The notes beneath the pieces are model-generated. The model saw nothing but the letters and a program-made list of their open reading frames with translations. It was not told where the DNA came from and did not search any database. DNA of 64,000 bases from an uncultured Acetatifactor sp. (lineage in GTDB: Bacteria; Bacillota; Clostridia; Lachnospirales; Lachnospiraceae), in the NCBI GenBank assembly GCA_949840935.1, contig CATKXX010000004.1:1-64000 (forward strand). The letters are read 5' to 3'. Below, one piece after another: positions 1 to 8,267 of this stretch. A program made the position numbers and the translations under genes. Positions within the stretch are counted from its first letter, which is position 1; each line of letters starts with the position of its first letter.

Positions 1-1
1 A

Positions 2-1534
2 GAGCTGGAGATGTACGGTAATCAGAAGACACGTGAATTTATGGAGAAATTCAGAGAGCGCATGGGCGGCAATATGACCTGCCGGGATATTCTTGCGCAT
101 GATATCGCCACGCAGGAGGGCCTGCAGGTCATCAAGCAGGCAGGACTGATCCTGAAAAACTGCCCCCGCCCTATCAATCACAGTATTGATATCCTCGAGG
201 AGATGCTGGCGGAGTACCTGGAGGATGCGGAGTGCGAGAAGGAATGGGCACTGGAAAACCTGACAGACGAGGAAGAAATACATACGCTGATAAAACAGAA
301 CAACAAGAAGCATCGGTTTCATCAGAATGTGGGCGAGCTGATCTTTTCCTCCAGGAAACCCATCGCATTTATCCAGTTTGATATCCAGCGGTTCAAGATC
401 ATAAACGACCTGTACGGCGAACGGTTTGGGGATGAGGTCCTGTACTTTATCAGAAACCGGCTTAAGGCTATCTGCAGTGGGAAACAGTATTTCCTGAATC
501 TGCGCAGCGACGTATTCCTGATCGTGACGGAATACGGTACCGAGGAGGAACTGCTGGCGTTTGTCCATATGGTGGATGATTCCATCAGCGAGTTTAAAAA
601 TGTGCGTCTGCAGTTTTCATATGGTATATACAGCGTGGAAGACAGGAATATGGAGCAGCGCCAGATGGAAGACCGGGCAGCCATGGCCCGGAAGCTTGCC
701 AAGGAAAACATCGTCTCCAACATTGTCTTTTACCAGACGCAGTTTAAGGAGCTCCTGTATTCCAGGAGCTTTATCGAGGAGGGGATGCAGGCTGCCATAG
801 ACGAACGGCAGTTTAAGATGTATCTGCAGCCCAAGTACAGCATAGCGCAGAGCAGGATCGTAGGCGCGGAGGCCCTGGTGCGCTGGATCCATCCCGACAG
901 GGGGATGATCTATCCCAATGAGTTTATTCCCGTGCTGGAGGAAAACGGTTTTATCCGCCAGGTGGACTACTTTATCTGGGAGGAGGCCGCAGGGTTTATC
1001 AGGCGTTGCGACGAAATCGGGATTAAGGACTGCCCTGTCTCCGTAAACGTGTCCCGGATCCATTTGCAGGACGATGTGTGCCAGCAGGTGCTGAAAGAGG
1101 TCATCCGGAAATATGGGATCCGAAAGGAGCTTCTGGAGCTTGAAATCACGGAGACGGTGAATGACCAACAGATCAGCAGGAAGGCGTATGAGCTGAAGGG
1201 AGAGGGCTACAGGCTTCTGATGGATGATTTCGGAAGCGGGTATTCCTCCCTGAATATCCTGTTGGAGACACCCTTTGATGTGGTCAAGCTGGATAAGAAA
1301 TTCATTGAGAATATGATGGTGTCTGACAAGGGGAAGCTGATCCTGGAACAGGTGGTCACCATGGCCCGGAAGCTGGAATTAGGGCTGCTGGCGGAGGGAG
1401 TGGAGACTGCGGAGCAGGTGGAGACGCTGCGGGGGATTGGCTGCGACCTGGTGCAGGGATACTATTATGCAAAGCCCATGCCGTCGGAGGACTTCTTTAA
1501 GCTGCTGAAGGAGGACAGGGGCATCACAGGGTGA
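2..1534 (+). CDS. EAL-domain c-di-GMP phosphodiesterase with degenerate GGDEF (5' partial)
   Basis: Probably hydrolyses cyclic di-GMP. The frame is open to the left edge, so the true start lies outside the window; the first internal ATG is at 11. Numbered from that Met: a GGDEF-like domain occupies about 105-240, but the GGDEF loop reads RSDVF (about 165-169), so cyclase activity is unlikely. The EAL domain occupies about 255-500 with EAL at 287-289, LEITETV near 377, DDFGSG at 405-410, AEGVE at 461-465 and QGYYYAKP near 482, all the metal and catalytic positions I expect of an active phosphodiesterase. The upstream sensory part is not visible. It converges on the lipoprotein gene at 1693, with a shared terminator between them. 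Confidence 0.9.
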   Translation, partial: ELEMYGNQKTREFMEKFRERMGGNMTCRDILAHDIATQEGLQVIKQAGLILKNCPRPINHSIDILEEMLAEYLEDAECEKEWALENLTDEEEIHTLIKQNNKKHRFHQNVGELIFSSRKPIAFIQFDIQRFKIINDLYGERFGDEVLYFIRNRLKAICSGKQYFLNLRSDVFLIVTEYGTEEELLAFVHMVDDSISEFKNVRLQFSYGIYSVEDRNMEQRQMEDRAAMARKLAKENIVSNIVFYQTQFKELLYSRSFIEEGMQAAIDERQFKMYLQPKYSIAQSRIVGAEALVRWIHPDRGMIYPNEFIPVLEENGFIRQVDYFIWEEAAGFIRRCDEIGIKDCPVSVNVSRIHLQDDVCQQVLKEVIRKYGIRKELLELEITETVNDQQISRKAYELKGEGYRLLMDDFGSGYSSLNILLETPFDVVKLDKKFIENMMVSDKGKLILEQVVTMARKLELGLLAEGVETAEQVETLRGIGCDLVQGYYYAKPMPSEDFFKLLKEDRGITG

Positions 1535-1579
1535 GAAAGTACGGCCTGGTAAAGGCCCGGAAAGATACGGCTCGGCGAA

Positions 1580-1620
1580 AAAACAGCCCGGATGCGTAAT
1601 GAATGCATCCGGGCTGTTTT
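1580..1620. terminator. Bidirectional Rho-independent terminator
   Basis: A 16-base perfect stem (AAAACAGCCCGGATGC paired with its complement ending at 1619-1620) encloses a short loop, with A-rich and T-rich flanks on both sides. It sits between the convergent EAL gene and the lipoprotein gene and can end transcription from both. Confidence 0.9.
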
Positions 1621-1692
1621 TCAGTGCACAGGGGCGCAGTGCATAGTGCACAGATGAAACTGCTGTCTGCGCAGCGGACTGGCCGCCGTATC

Positions 1693-2448
1693 TTACTTTG
1701 CCGCCGTTACGGAGGTGATATGGGGGTTGACGCCCTCGTACCAGTACAGGAAGCCTTCCATATCGATCACATCGCCCACCTGCAGGTTCTTGACCGCGGC
1801 ATAGACATCCGTGGTATTATCGCAGAGATAGGACTCTACTGTGAAGGTATATGTATTGCCGTTTAAGGAAACGTTGAAATACAGGTCGTCCCCGTCCTCA
1901 CCGGAGCCGTCCCACTTATACAGGAACGCGGCGCCGCTGTCATCTGCGGGCTCTACCGTCATGCCCTTGAAGGCAACATACTCATTCTGATGATTGATCA
2001 GGTCGTCGGTGCCTAACAGCGCGGTCACATCGTTTGCGGATGCGATATAAGTAGCGCCGTCCATGATCTCAAAAGTGGCGTCCGTGATCTCCACTTCGCC
2101 GGACCACTCGGACTTGAAGCCCGTCACCTTAATCTTGGTGCCGGGAATCAGCTTGTCGTAATCCGCCTGGGAACATGCCATATCGTAAAGGAAGTAAGCG
2201 CCGTCCCTGTCCTGGGTATAGACAGTGGCCTTATCCTCCCACCATGACTGCTTCGCCTGTACATAGGTCTCGATGACAACCTCGCTGTCCAGGGGCGCCG
2301 CAACATACTCGGCATAGGTCATCACACCCTCTGACTTCACATCGGCATTTGCGTTTGCGCCGCCGTTATCGCCGTTTCCGGAATTGCCACAGCCGGTAAA
2401 GGCCAGTGCCAATGCCAGGGCTAACGCTGAAACTACAGTTTTTTTCAT
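1693..2448 (-). CDS. Secreted lipoprotein with OB-fold-like repeats
   Basis: Signal peptide with a lipobox (residues 1-20, FTGC then GNSG) predicts a lipid-anchored surface protein. After a Gly/Asn/Ala-rich linker come two beta-rich segments, about 45-130 and 150-250. Each has a stretch like GTKIKVTGF or GDVIDMEGF, which resembles bacterial OB-fold proteins. No catalytic motif is seen. It is the last gene of the leftward sugar-transport operon, 56 bases after the binding-protein gene, so a role at the cell surface related to uptake is possible but unproven. A strong ribosome site (GAGGAG) precedes the ATG. Confidence 0.75.
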   Translation of the reverse strand: MKKTVVSALALALALAFTGCGNSGNGDNGGANANADVKSEGVMTYAEYVAAPLDSEVVIETYVQAKQSWWEDKATVYTQDRDGAYFLYDMACSQADYDKLIPGTKIKVTGFKSEWSGEVEITDATFEIMDGATYIASANDVTALLGTDDLINHQNEYVAFKGMTVEPADDSGAAFLYKWDGSGEDGDDLYFNVSLNGNTYTFTVESYLCDNTTDVYAAVKNLQVGDVIDMEGFLYWYEGVNPHITSVTAAK

Positions 2449-2503
2449 AATTTCTCCTCTTTTCTGAAAATAAATGATAGGGCGGTTAATAGAAACAATG
2501 TTA

Positions 2504-4132
2504 TTATACCTTAAATTTAGAAGAAATCAAGGGTTTTATCAGTTTGCAGCCCACGTACAGGAGGATCAGCAACCATGCAACGCCCAGTGACGCCAGCAGG
2601 ATTGCGGCTGTGAGAGGCAGCCTGCCCAGCTCCTGTTTCCCTGCGGCGGCCTGGCTGGCCTGGCCCAGGCGGTACAGGGAAGTCACATCGTCAAAGAGCT
2701 TTTCCATGTACTGGCTGTCCACCTCCTCTTTTCTCCGTACGGACTTTGTTACGTTTTCAATCAGCTGCCCGGCGGCGTCCCGCAGGGAAGCCGAGCCGTT
2801 GAAGACGGGGGTCACGAAGGTGTGATCCACATGGTCCAGGAGCAGTGTGGCGGCCTTGATCTTCACCTCGTAATAGGTGCTGTTATCCTCCCCGCTGCGG
2901 GACAGATAATCCTGGTATTCCGCGGAGGACTGGGCCAGGGAGGTGACGGGCACGTATCCTTCCGTCTCCGCATAGGCAATCTGTACCTCGTTGGACAGCA
3001 GGTACTGTGTAAACAGCCAGGACGCCAGTACCTCCTGGGGGTCTGACTTGTTAAAGATGCAGACGGAGGGGCCCTGTGAGATCATCTTTGGATTTCCCGG
3101 GTCGAATTGGGGGATCATCATGACCTCCGTCTCGAATTCCACCAGGGCGTCTTCACTGATATCGGAGAGAGGGGCGTCCGTACCCATCCAGGTGGCTCCC
3201 GCGGTGGAGTCAATGGCGAAAATGCATTGGCCCGCGTTCAGGAAGTTGGCGGGATAGCTGGAAATCTTAAAGGTGGAGAAAGCGCCGGTCTTCACATGCT
3301 CCGCAATGGTGTGGAGAAGCTCCTTTGTGGTGTCGTTAAAGATCAGGATTTCCCCTTCTTCCGTGGAATAGCCGGCATCCCGCTGCCTTAACAGCTGGAT
3401 CATCATATTGTCCGTGGACTTATAGATAAAGGGGATCATGACCTTCTGTCCGTTGACCAGATAATTCCCCTCGCTGTCCTGAACCGTGGCCGCGTCGGCC
3501 ACCTCCCAGACGAAGTCCCAGGTCAGGGTCTCCGGCAGCGTATATCCCAGGGCCTCCACATAGGTCTTATTGATATAACAGGCTTCCGTGGAGCGCATAT
3601 AGGGGATGGCATAGTAATGTCCGCCAAAGGAGCATTCCTCCAGGAACTGGGGGATGATCTCCTCTTGGGAGGGCGCGTCAAAGCGCACCTGGCTGCCTCC
3701 CAGCCCGTATTCTGTGTCCGCGAACAGCTCATCCAGCGGCACCACGGTATTGTTCCCGGTCAGATAGGTGGCAATGTGGTCAGGATAGGTGATGCAGACG
3801 TTGGGTGTGGTGTTGGTGGCAATATTGGTGATGACATCATTGTAGATTCGGCCATAATCGGTATACAGCCGCAGGTTCACCGTGATATTGGGATACAGCT
3901 CCTGAAAGTCGGCGATGGCCTGTCTGTAGATATCGGTCTGGGTCTTGTTGGTATCGTTCTTGGCCCAGAAGGTGATCTCATAGCTGCGGGAGGTGTCAAA
4001 TTCCTCCGGCACGGCAAAGTCCGCCATCCCCCTGGAACCATGACAGCCGGTCAGCAGCAGGGTGCCGAGCAGAAAGGCCCCCAGGGAGACTGCGGCTGAG
4101 CGTGATCGTTTCTTTTGCTTTTGGTTTCTCAT
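2504..4132 (-). CDS. Carbohydrate ABC transporter substrate-binding lipoprotein with C-terminal TM segment
   Basis: Extracellular sugar-binding protein of the SBP_bac_1 (MsmE/MalE-like) family. A Lys/Arg-rich start, hydrophobic stretch and lipobox LLTGCHG near residue 30 give a lipoprotein signal. Family features include ITFWAKNDTNKT near 50, and QGPSVCIFNKSDPQEVLASWLFTQYL split over the C-lobe. At 542 residues it is longer than usual. Its last 40 residues hold a second hydrophobic segment (about 505-530, LPLTAAILLASLGVAWLLIL) followed by a basic tail, which is unusual for a binding protein. It lies directly downstream of the two permeases of the same transporter. The substrate cannot be read from the sequence. 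Confidence 0.88.
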   Translation of the reverse strand: MRNQKQKKRSRSAAVSLGAFLLGTLLLTGCHGSRGMADFAVPEEFDTSRSYEITFWAKNDTNKTQTDIYRQAIADFQELYPNITVNLRLYTDYGRIYNDVITNIATNTTPNVCITYPDHIATYLTGNNTVVPLDELFADTEYGLGGSQVRFDAPSQEEIIPQFLEECSFGGHYYAIPYMRSTEACYINKTYVEALGYTLPETLTWDFVWEVADAATVQDSEGNYLVNGQKVMIPFIYKSTDNMMIQLLRQRDAGYSTEEGEILIFNDTTKELLHTIAEHVKTGAFSTFKISSYPANFLNAGQCIFAIDSTAGATWMGTDAPLSDISEDALVEFETEVMMIPQFDPGNPKMISQGPSVCIFNKSDPQEVLASWLFTQYLLSNEVQIAYAETEGYVPVTSLAQSSAEYQDYLSRSGEDNSTYYEVKIKAATLLLDHVDHTFVTPVFNGSASLRDAAGQLIENVTKSVRRKEEVDSQYMEKLFDDVTSLYRLGQASQAAAGKQELGRLPLTAAILLASLGVAWLLILLYVGCKLIKPLISSKFKV

Positions 4133-4212
4133 CTATCCTTCCTTTCCGCCGTATAAGCGGAAGGCGCCCCGGGGGCAGCCTCCTTTTACGCGGCAATCCA
4201 CAGGGGTGGTTG

Positions 4213-5088
4213 TCAGCCCTTGGTTCCGCCCCTTGCCACGCCTTCCATTACCTTTTTGCGGAAGATCAGGAACAACAGGATCAGCGGAACGGATATCACA
4301 ACCACCGCTGCCATCATGGCCGGGATGTTTTCGCGGCCAAAGCCGTTTTCCCGGATTTCCTGGATCCCGTTGGAGACCAGGTAGTAATCGGGATCGTCAG
4401 TGATCAGCCGGGGCCATACATAGGAATTCCAGCATTCGATGACCTTCAGTATCACAATGGTGGTCAGAGTGGGCCTGCAGATGGGGATCATCACCTTCCG
4501 CAGATAACGCAGGTCAGGAGTCCCGTCCACCTTGGCGGCATAATACAGCTCGTCCGGGACCTGTGCGAAATTCTCCCGCAGCAGATAGATATAGAAGACG
4601 GAGGTCACGGAGGGCAGGATCAGGCCGATAAAGGTATTGCGCCAGCCCAGGTTGGTTATGGTGGTGAAGTTGGTGATGACCACCAGCTCGTTGGGAATCA
4701 TCATCAGGGACAGGAACAGGGTAAACGCCAGGTTCTTCCCCCTGAATTCCAGCCTGGCAAAGGCGAAGGCGGCCAGAGTGATGACAGCCACCATGATCAG
4801 GGTGGTGATCACCGTGAAGATCAGGGTGTTGATGAGATACTGCCCCAGGGGTACGGTGGTGAATGCATCCGCATAATTCTGCAATGTAGGCGACAGGGTA
4901 AAGAAGGAGGGCACATGCTCCGCGTTGTAGGAGCTGTAGCTCTTTACAGAGGTCAGTACCATCCAGTAAAAGGGGAACAGCACGATCACTGCCCAGAGGG
5001 CAAGTAGGCCGTAAATGGCCACATTCCCGGCAATCCTCCGTAAATGTGCGGATTTTCGAATCTGATTATAGTCAGGTTGTCTTTCCAT
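4213..5088 (-). CDS. Carbohydrate ABC transporter permease, MalG/MsmG type
   Basis: Inner-membrane permease subunit of a CUT1 sugar transporter, with six predicted TM segments. The EAA loop near residues 180-200 reads EELYYAAKVDGTPDLRYLRK-like (DELYYAAKVDGTP), the docking site for the ATPase. I chose the ATG at 5088, which begins MERQPDYNQIRK and has a GGAG element upstream. A longer frame back to 5199 would overlap the preceding permease and has no family support. 65 bases separate it from the MalF-type gene. Confidence 0.92.
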   Translation of the reverse strand: MERQPDYNQIRKSAHLRRIAGNVAIYGLLALWAVIVLFPFYWMVLTSVKSYSSYNAEHVPSFFTLSPTLQNYADAFTTVPLGQYLINTLIFTVITTLIMVAVITLAAFAFARLEFRGKNLAFTLFLSLMMIPNELVVITNFTTITNLGWRNTFIGLILPSVTSVFYIYLLRENFAQVPDELYYAAKVDGTPDLRYLRKVMIPICRPTLTTIVILKVIECWNSYVWPRLITDDPDYYLVSNGIQEIRENGFGRENIPAMMAAVVVISVPLILLFLIFRKKVMEGVARGGTKG

Positions 5089-5153
5089 AGGATACTCCGT
5101 TCTGCCGCCCTTTTCCGGCGGCATTGAAATCCTGAACCGGTGAGACCGGCATA

Positions 5154-6047
5154 TCAGGAATAGTGTACGTGACTGCGGCTGACGAGCAGGTTGATGCATG
5201 TGATGGTCAGGACGATGGCGAACAGCAGGATAGCCGCCGCCGATGCGTAGGACGGATAGCCGCCGCTGTCGCCGTAAAGCATATCGTAGACATAGCCCAC
5301 AATGGTGTTCATCTCCGCCGCGTTCAGATTGGTGCCGAACAGCGCCACTGCATCACTGTAGGCCTTGAAGGCTCCGATGAAGCCCGTGATGATCAGGTAG
5401 AAGACCGTGGGGGAGATCATGGGCAGGGTGATCTTCCGGAAAATGCGGAAGCGCGAAGTGCCGTCCACCCTGGCGGCATTATAATATACCTGGTTCACAG
5501 AGGCAAGGGCGCTGGTGAGGATCAGGATCTTAAAGGGCATGACCACCCAAACGGTGTAAAAGCACAGGACAAACATTTTCGCCCAGTAGGGGCCGTCGAT
5601 AAAGTCTACGGAGCTGCCCCCGAACCAGTGGATCAGCAGGTTCACCAGCCCGTCCGAATAGGCAGTCTTCTTAAACAGGATCATAAACACCAGGCCTACC
5701 GCCAGCGTGTTGGTGACATAGGGAAGAAAGTAGACTGTCTGGAACAGCTCCTTCAGGGGCCTGATAGAGCTCAGCGCCAGGGAGATCAGGAGAGCCAGCC
5801 CTGTGGAGACAGGCACTGTGATCACCACCAGTATAAATGTGTTTTTTACTGCCTGCAGAAAATACGGATCGTGCAGGACATAGGAGTAATTGTACATCCC
5901 GGTATCATAGAAAGTCTGGGAGGCGGAATTGTATCCCTCCTCAAAGGAGTAGACAAACACGTCCACCAGGGGATATATCATGAATACACCCAGGAATATA
6001 AAGGCGGGCAGCAGGTACAGCCATCCTTTTCTGTTTTGTTTTTCCAT
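5154..6047 (-). CDS. Carbohydrate ABC transporter permease, MalF/MsmF type
   Basis: First permease of the sugar transporter, 297 residues with six hydrophobic segments starting at WLYLLPAFIFLGVFMIYPL (about 9-27). The EAA loop (QVYYNAARVDGTSRFRIFRK, about 187-206) contacts the ATPase. A GGAGGA ribosome site lies 6 bases before the ATG. It pairs with the MalG-type gene downstream and the MsmK-like ATPase upstream; all are transcribed leftward, probably as one operon. Confidence 0.93.
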   Translation of the reverse strand: MEKQNRKGWLYLLPAFIFLGVFMIYPLVDVFVYSFEEGYNSASQTFYDTGMYNYSYVLHDPYFLQAVKNTFILVVITVPVSTGLALLISLALSSIRPLKELFQTVYFLPYVTNTLAVGLVFMILFKKTAYSDGLVNLLIHWFGGSSVDFIDGPYWAKMFVLCFYTVWVVMPFKILILTSALASVNQVYYNAARVDGTSRFRIFRKITLPMISPTVFYLIITGFIGAFKAYSDAVALFGTNLNAAEMNTIVGYVYDMLYGDSGGYPSYASAAAILLFAIVLTITCINLLVSRSHVHYS

Positions 6048-6173
6048 ATTGATCCTCCATTCCAGAGCGTCTTGTAGGCATGTCAGCCGAATGCCAGATT
6101 CGGCTGTGGGATTTCAATCTGTGGCTCCGGCACAAATCTTTTCCACTGTTGCAATGTGATCCGCAGGAAAACA

Positions 6174-7277
6174 TTATTCGACTGTGAAAGGAATCCGTTC
6201 CCCGGTTTCCTTGCGAAAGAGAAACAGCTTATGTGGCCTGACCGCGAAGCGGACAGTCTTAGAGGAAGTATCCACAATATTTTCTGCGTTGATAATGGAG
6301 CGGACGGCGGGCGCTTCGCAGCATTCATGGGAGGAAACCACGCTGATATCCCGCCCCATGACCTCGATCCTGTTTAGCGCGCAGTGCAGCGGGCCGTCCT
6401 CCTGCAGCAGGAAGCCCTCGGGTCGTATACCTGCGAAGACCTCCTGGTCGGCAGCTCCCTTTACGGCCAGGACAGCGTCCTTTCCAATATAGAGCATCCC
6501 ATCCCTGACCGTACCGCGGAAGACATTGATGGGGGGAGTCCCCAGGAATTTTGCCACAAACAGGTTCACGGGATTGTCATAGACCTCCTGGGGCATACCA
6601 ATCTGCTGTACCACGCCCTCCTTCATGACCACTATGAGATCGGAAATACTCATGGCCTCATCCTGGTCATGGGTAACGAAGATGGTTGTGATCTGCGTCT
6701 GCTTCTGTATCCTTCGGATTTCCTCACGGGTCTGCAGCCGCAGCCTGGCGTCCAGGTTGGAGAGGGGCTCGTCCAGCAGGAGTACCCGGGGCGTTTTCAC
6801 CAGGGCGCGGGCGATGGCGACACGCTGCTGCTGCCCGCCGGAGAGTTCCCCCGGCCTGCGGTCCATCAGCTCCTCAAGCTGTACCAGCCTGGCGGCATCG
6901 TAAGCGCGCCGCTCCATTTCCGCTTTTGTAAGTTTCTCCGCCCCCCGCAGGTTTTCCAGGGGAAAGGTAATGTTCTGCTTTACCGTCAGATGGGGGTAGA
7001 GGGCATAATTCTGAAACACCAGCCCCACGCCCCTGTGCTCCGGGGGGAGATCGGTGACATCGTCTTCACCGAAAAATATCTTACCGCCCGTGGGCTTCTG
7101 CAGGCCGCAGATCAGGTTCAGGGTGGTGCTCTTACCGCAGCCGGAGGGGCCCAACAGGCCGATCAGCCTGCCGTCGGGGATCTCAAAGCTGAAATCATTG
7201 ACGGCGATGACCTCGCCGCGGCTCTTTTTATTGCGGCTGGGGAATTTCTTTGTCAGATGTTCTAATACGATTTTCAT
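6174..7277 (-). CDS. Sugar ABC transporter ATPase, MsmK/UgpC type
   Basis: Cytoplasmic ATPase that drives CUT1 sugar import. Visible motifs are Walker A GPSGCGKST, Q-loop FQNYALYPHL, signature LSGGQQQRVAIARAL, Walker B VLLLDEPLSNLDA, H-loop VTHDQDEAM, and a C-terminal regulatory/TOBE region (about 235-367). I start at 7277 (MKIVLEHL) because GGAGGAA lies just upstream, inside the first codons of the longer frame from 7289. Having the ATPase next to its permeases suggests a dedicated rather than a shared energiser. The MalF gene begins 126 bases further on, a gap with no gene. Confidence 0.92.
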   Translation of the reverse strand: MKIVLEHLTKKFPSRNKKSRGEVIAVNDFSFEIPDGRLIGLLGPSGCGKSTTLNLICGLQKPTGGKIFFGEDDVTDLPPEHRGVGLVFQNYALYPHLTVKQNITFPLENLRGAEKLTKAEMERRAYDAARLVQLEELMDRRPGELSGGQQQRVAIARALVKTPRVLLLDEPLSNLDARLRLQTREEIRRIQKQTQITTIFVTHDQDEAMSISDLIVVMKEGVVQQIGMPQEVYDNPVNLFVAKFLGTPPINVFRGTVRDGMLYIGKDAVLAVKGAADQEVFAGIRPEGFLLQEDGPLHCALNRIEVMGRDISVVSSHECCEAPAVRSIINAENIVDTSSKTVRFAVRPHKLFLFRKETGERIPFTVE

Positions 7278-7325
7278 GGTTTCCTCCATTTCTGTGTTAA
7301 CAGACTCCTGGAATCGCTTGTGATT

Positions 7326-8075
7326 CTATATGTCATAAGAATGTATTAAGTCGCTGGATATATGATCCAGGTCAGGGTAGATAAAGCTCTCCGTAATGCC
7401 GAATACGCGCAGGCTGTCTATAAAGTACTTTTTCCGGTCACGGGGGATGATGATCTTATACAGGGTGTCCTCGTCGCAGATATCCCCCAGATGCCGCAGG
7501 GAATTATGGATGGTGAAGCTTGCCTGCTGGTAGTACATCCGCAGATTGTTTTCCGTGGAGTGGCAGGCCAGGATCTTGTCCCGCAGCGCCGGATTGTGAT
7601 GGGAGTGCTTAAAGGCGGGCAGCAGCATTTCCTGGCTGGTATCCGCGTCAATGGGATAGATGCAGCGGCCAAAGCCCTCCTGTTCGTTAAAGATATCCGG
7701 CGCCAGCACCCAGATTCCGGCGTCCTTGTCGGCGGTATCCTCGTAGGTCTCCGTGGCAAAAAAGGAGGCAATCAGGGGGGACTGGCTCCAGTCCAGCATC
7801 CTCGTAGGCAGGCCGTAATGCTGCATCAGGGCCACCCACGCCGCGTAATTGTGCTTTTCCGGCGGGTTGGTCAGAATCTGTTTGGCCCGGATATAGAAAT
7901 CATTTGTGATATAACGTTCTGTGTCCACCCGCTTCTGGCTGCGCTGGATGGAGGGGAGCAGCGCCAGCCCGGCGTCCTCCTCCCCCCTGTACCACAGCCG
8001 TAGGCCGTGCTTCTGGTACAGACCGTTTACAAACTGAAGCAATTCATCGATGGTACGGACTTCTTCTATTATCAT
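7326..8075 (-). CDS. FRG-domain protein
   Basis: Matches the FRG domain family (named for a Phe-Arg-Gly motif), with LWYRGEEDAGLALLPSIQR near residues 22-40 and the conserved block LMQHYGLPTRMLDWSQSPL near 88-106. No enzymatic activity is established for this domain as far as I know; FRG proteins occur in phage and defence contexts. It is the first gene of the leftward sugar ABC operon: its own promoter lies at 8132-8160 and only 48 bases separate it from the ATPase. It faces away from the AT-rich helicase gene. Its base composition matches the operon, not the helicase. Confidence 0.85.
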   Translation of the reverse strand: MIIEEVRTIDELLQFVNGLYQKHGLRLWYRGEEDAGLALLPSIQRSQKRVDTERYITNDFYIRAKQILTNPPEKHNYAAWVALMQHYGLPTRMLDWSQSPLIASFFATETYEDTADKDAGIWVLAPDIFNEQEGFGRCIYPIDADTSQEMLLPAFKHSHHNPALRDKILACHSTENNLRMYYQQASFTIHNSLRHLGDICDEDTLYKIIIPRDRKKYFIDSLRVFGITESFIYPDLDHISSDLIHSYDI

Positions 8076-8131
8076 GCGCGTTCCCTCTGTTAAGGATGAG
8101 AAATGTTTATACAGCAGCTTTTGACTATTTG

Positions 8132-8160
8132 ATTATAGGGGATTTTGGGTGGGGACGCAA
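8132..8160 (-). promoter_or_regulatory. Sigma-A-type promoter of the FRG/sugar ABC operon
   Basis: On the minus strand TTGCGT (8160-8155) and TATAAT (8137-8132) are separated by exactly 17 bases, 57 bases before the FRG start codon. Confidence 0.7.
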
Positions 8161-8196
8161 GGGGGAGAGCCGCAAAATCTGTTTCCCTGCGCCTTG

Positions 8197-8225
8197 TTGA
8201 CTTATCGGGAGGTGACTGATAATAT
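8197..8225 (+). promoter_or_regulatory. Promoter of the helicase gene
   Basis: TTGACT, 17-base spacer, TAATAT, about 40 bases before the helicase ATG. It diverges from the FRG promoter. Confidence 0.6.
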
Positions 8226-8267
8226 GGAAGAAGGGTTATTCCAAGGAAAGAGTAGGAGATATTATTT

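Noticed and set aside
4102..5007. Open frame of about 300 codons on the plus strand opposite the MalG-type permease
   Set aside because: Low-complexity Gly/Gln/Asp/His composition without motifs; it mirrors GC-rich coding DNA on the other strand. The same reasoning removes similar frames at 5163-6077, 6384-7265, 22460-23587, 25191-26171, 30398-31471, 34525-35691, 35378-36409 and 39994-40917.
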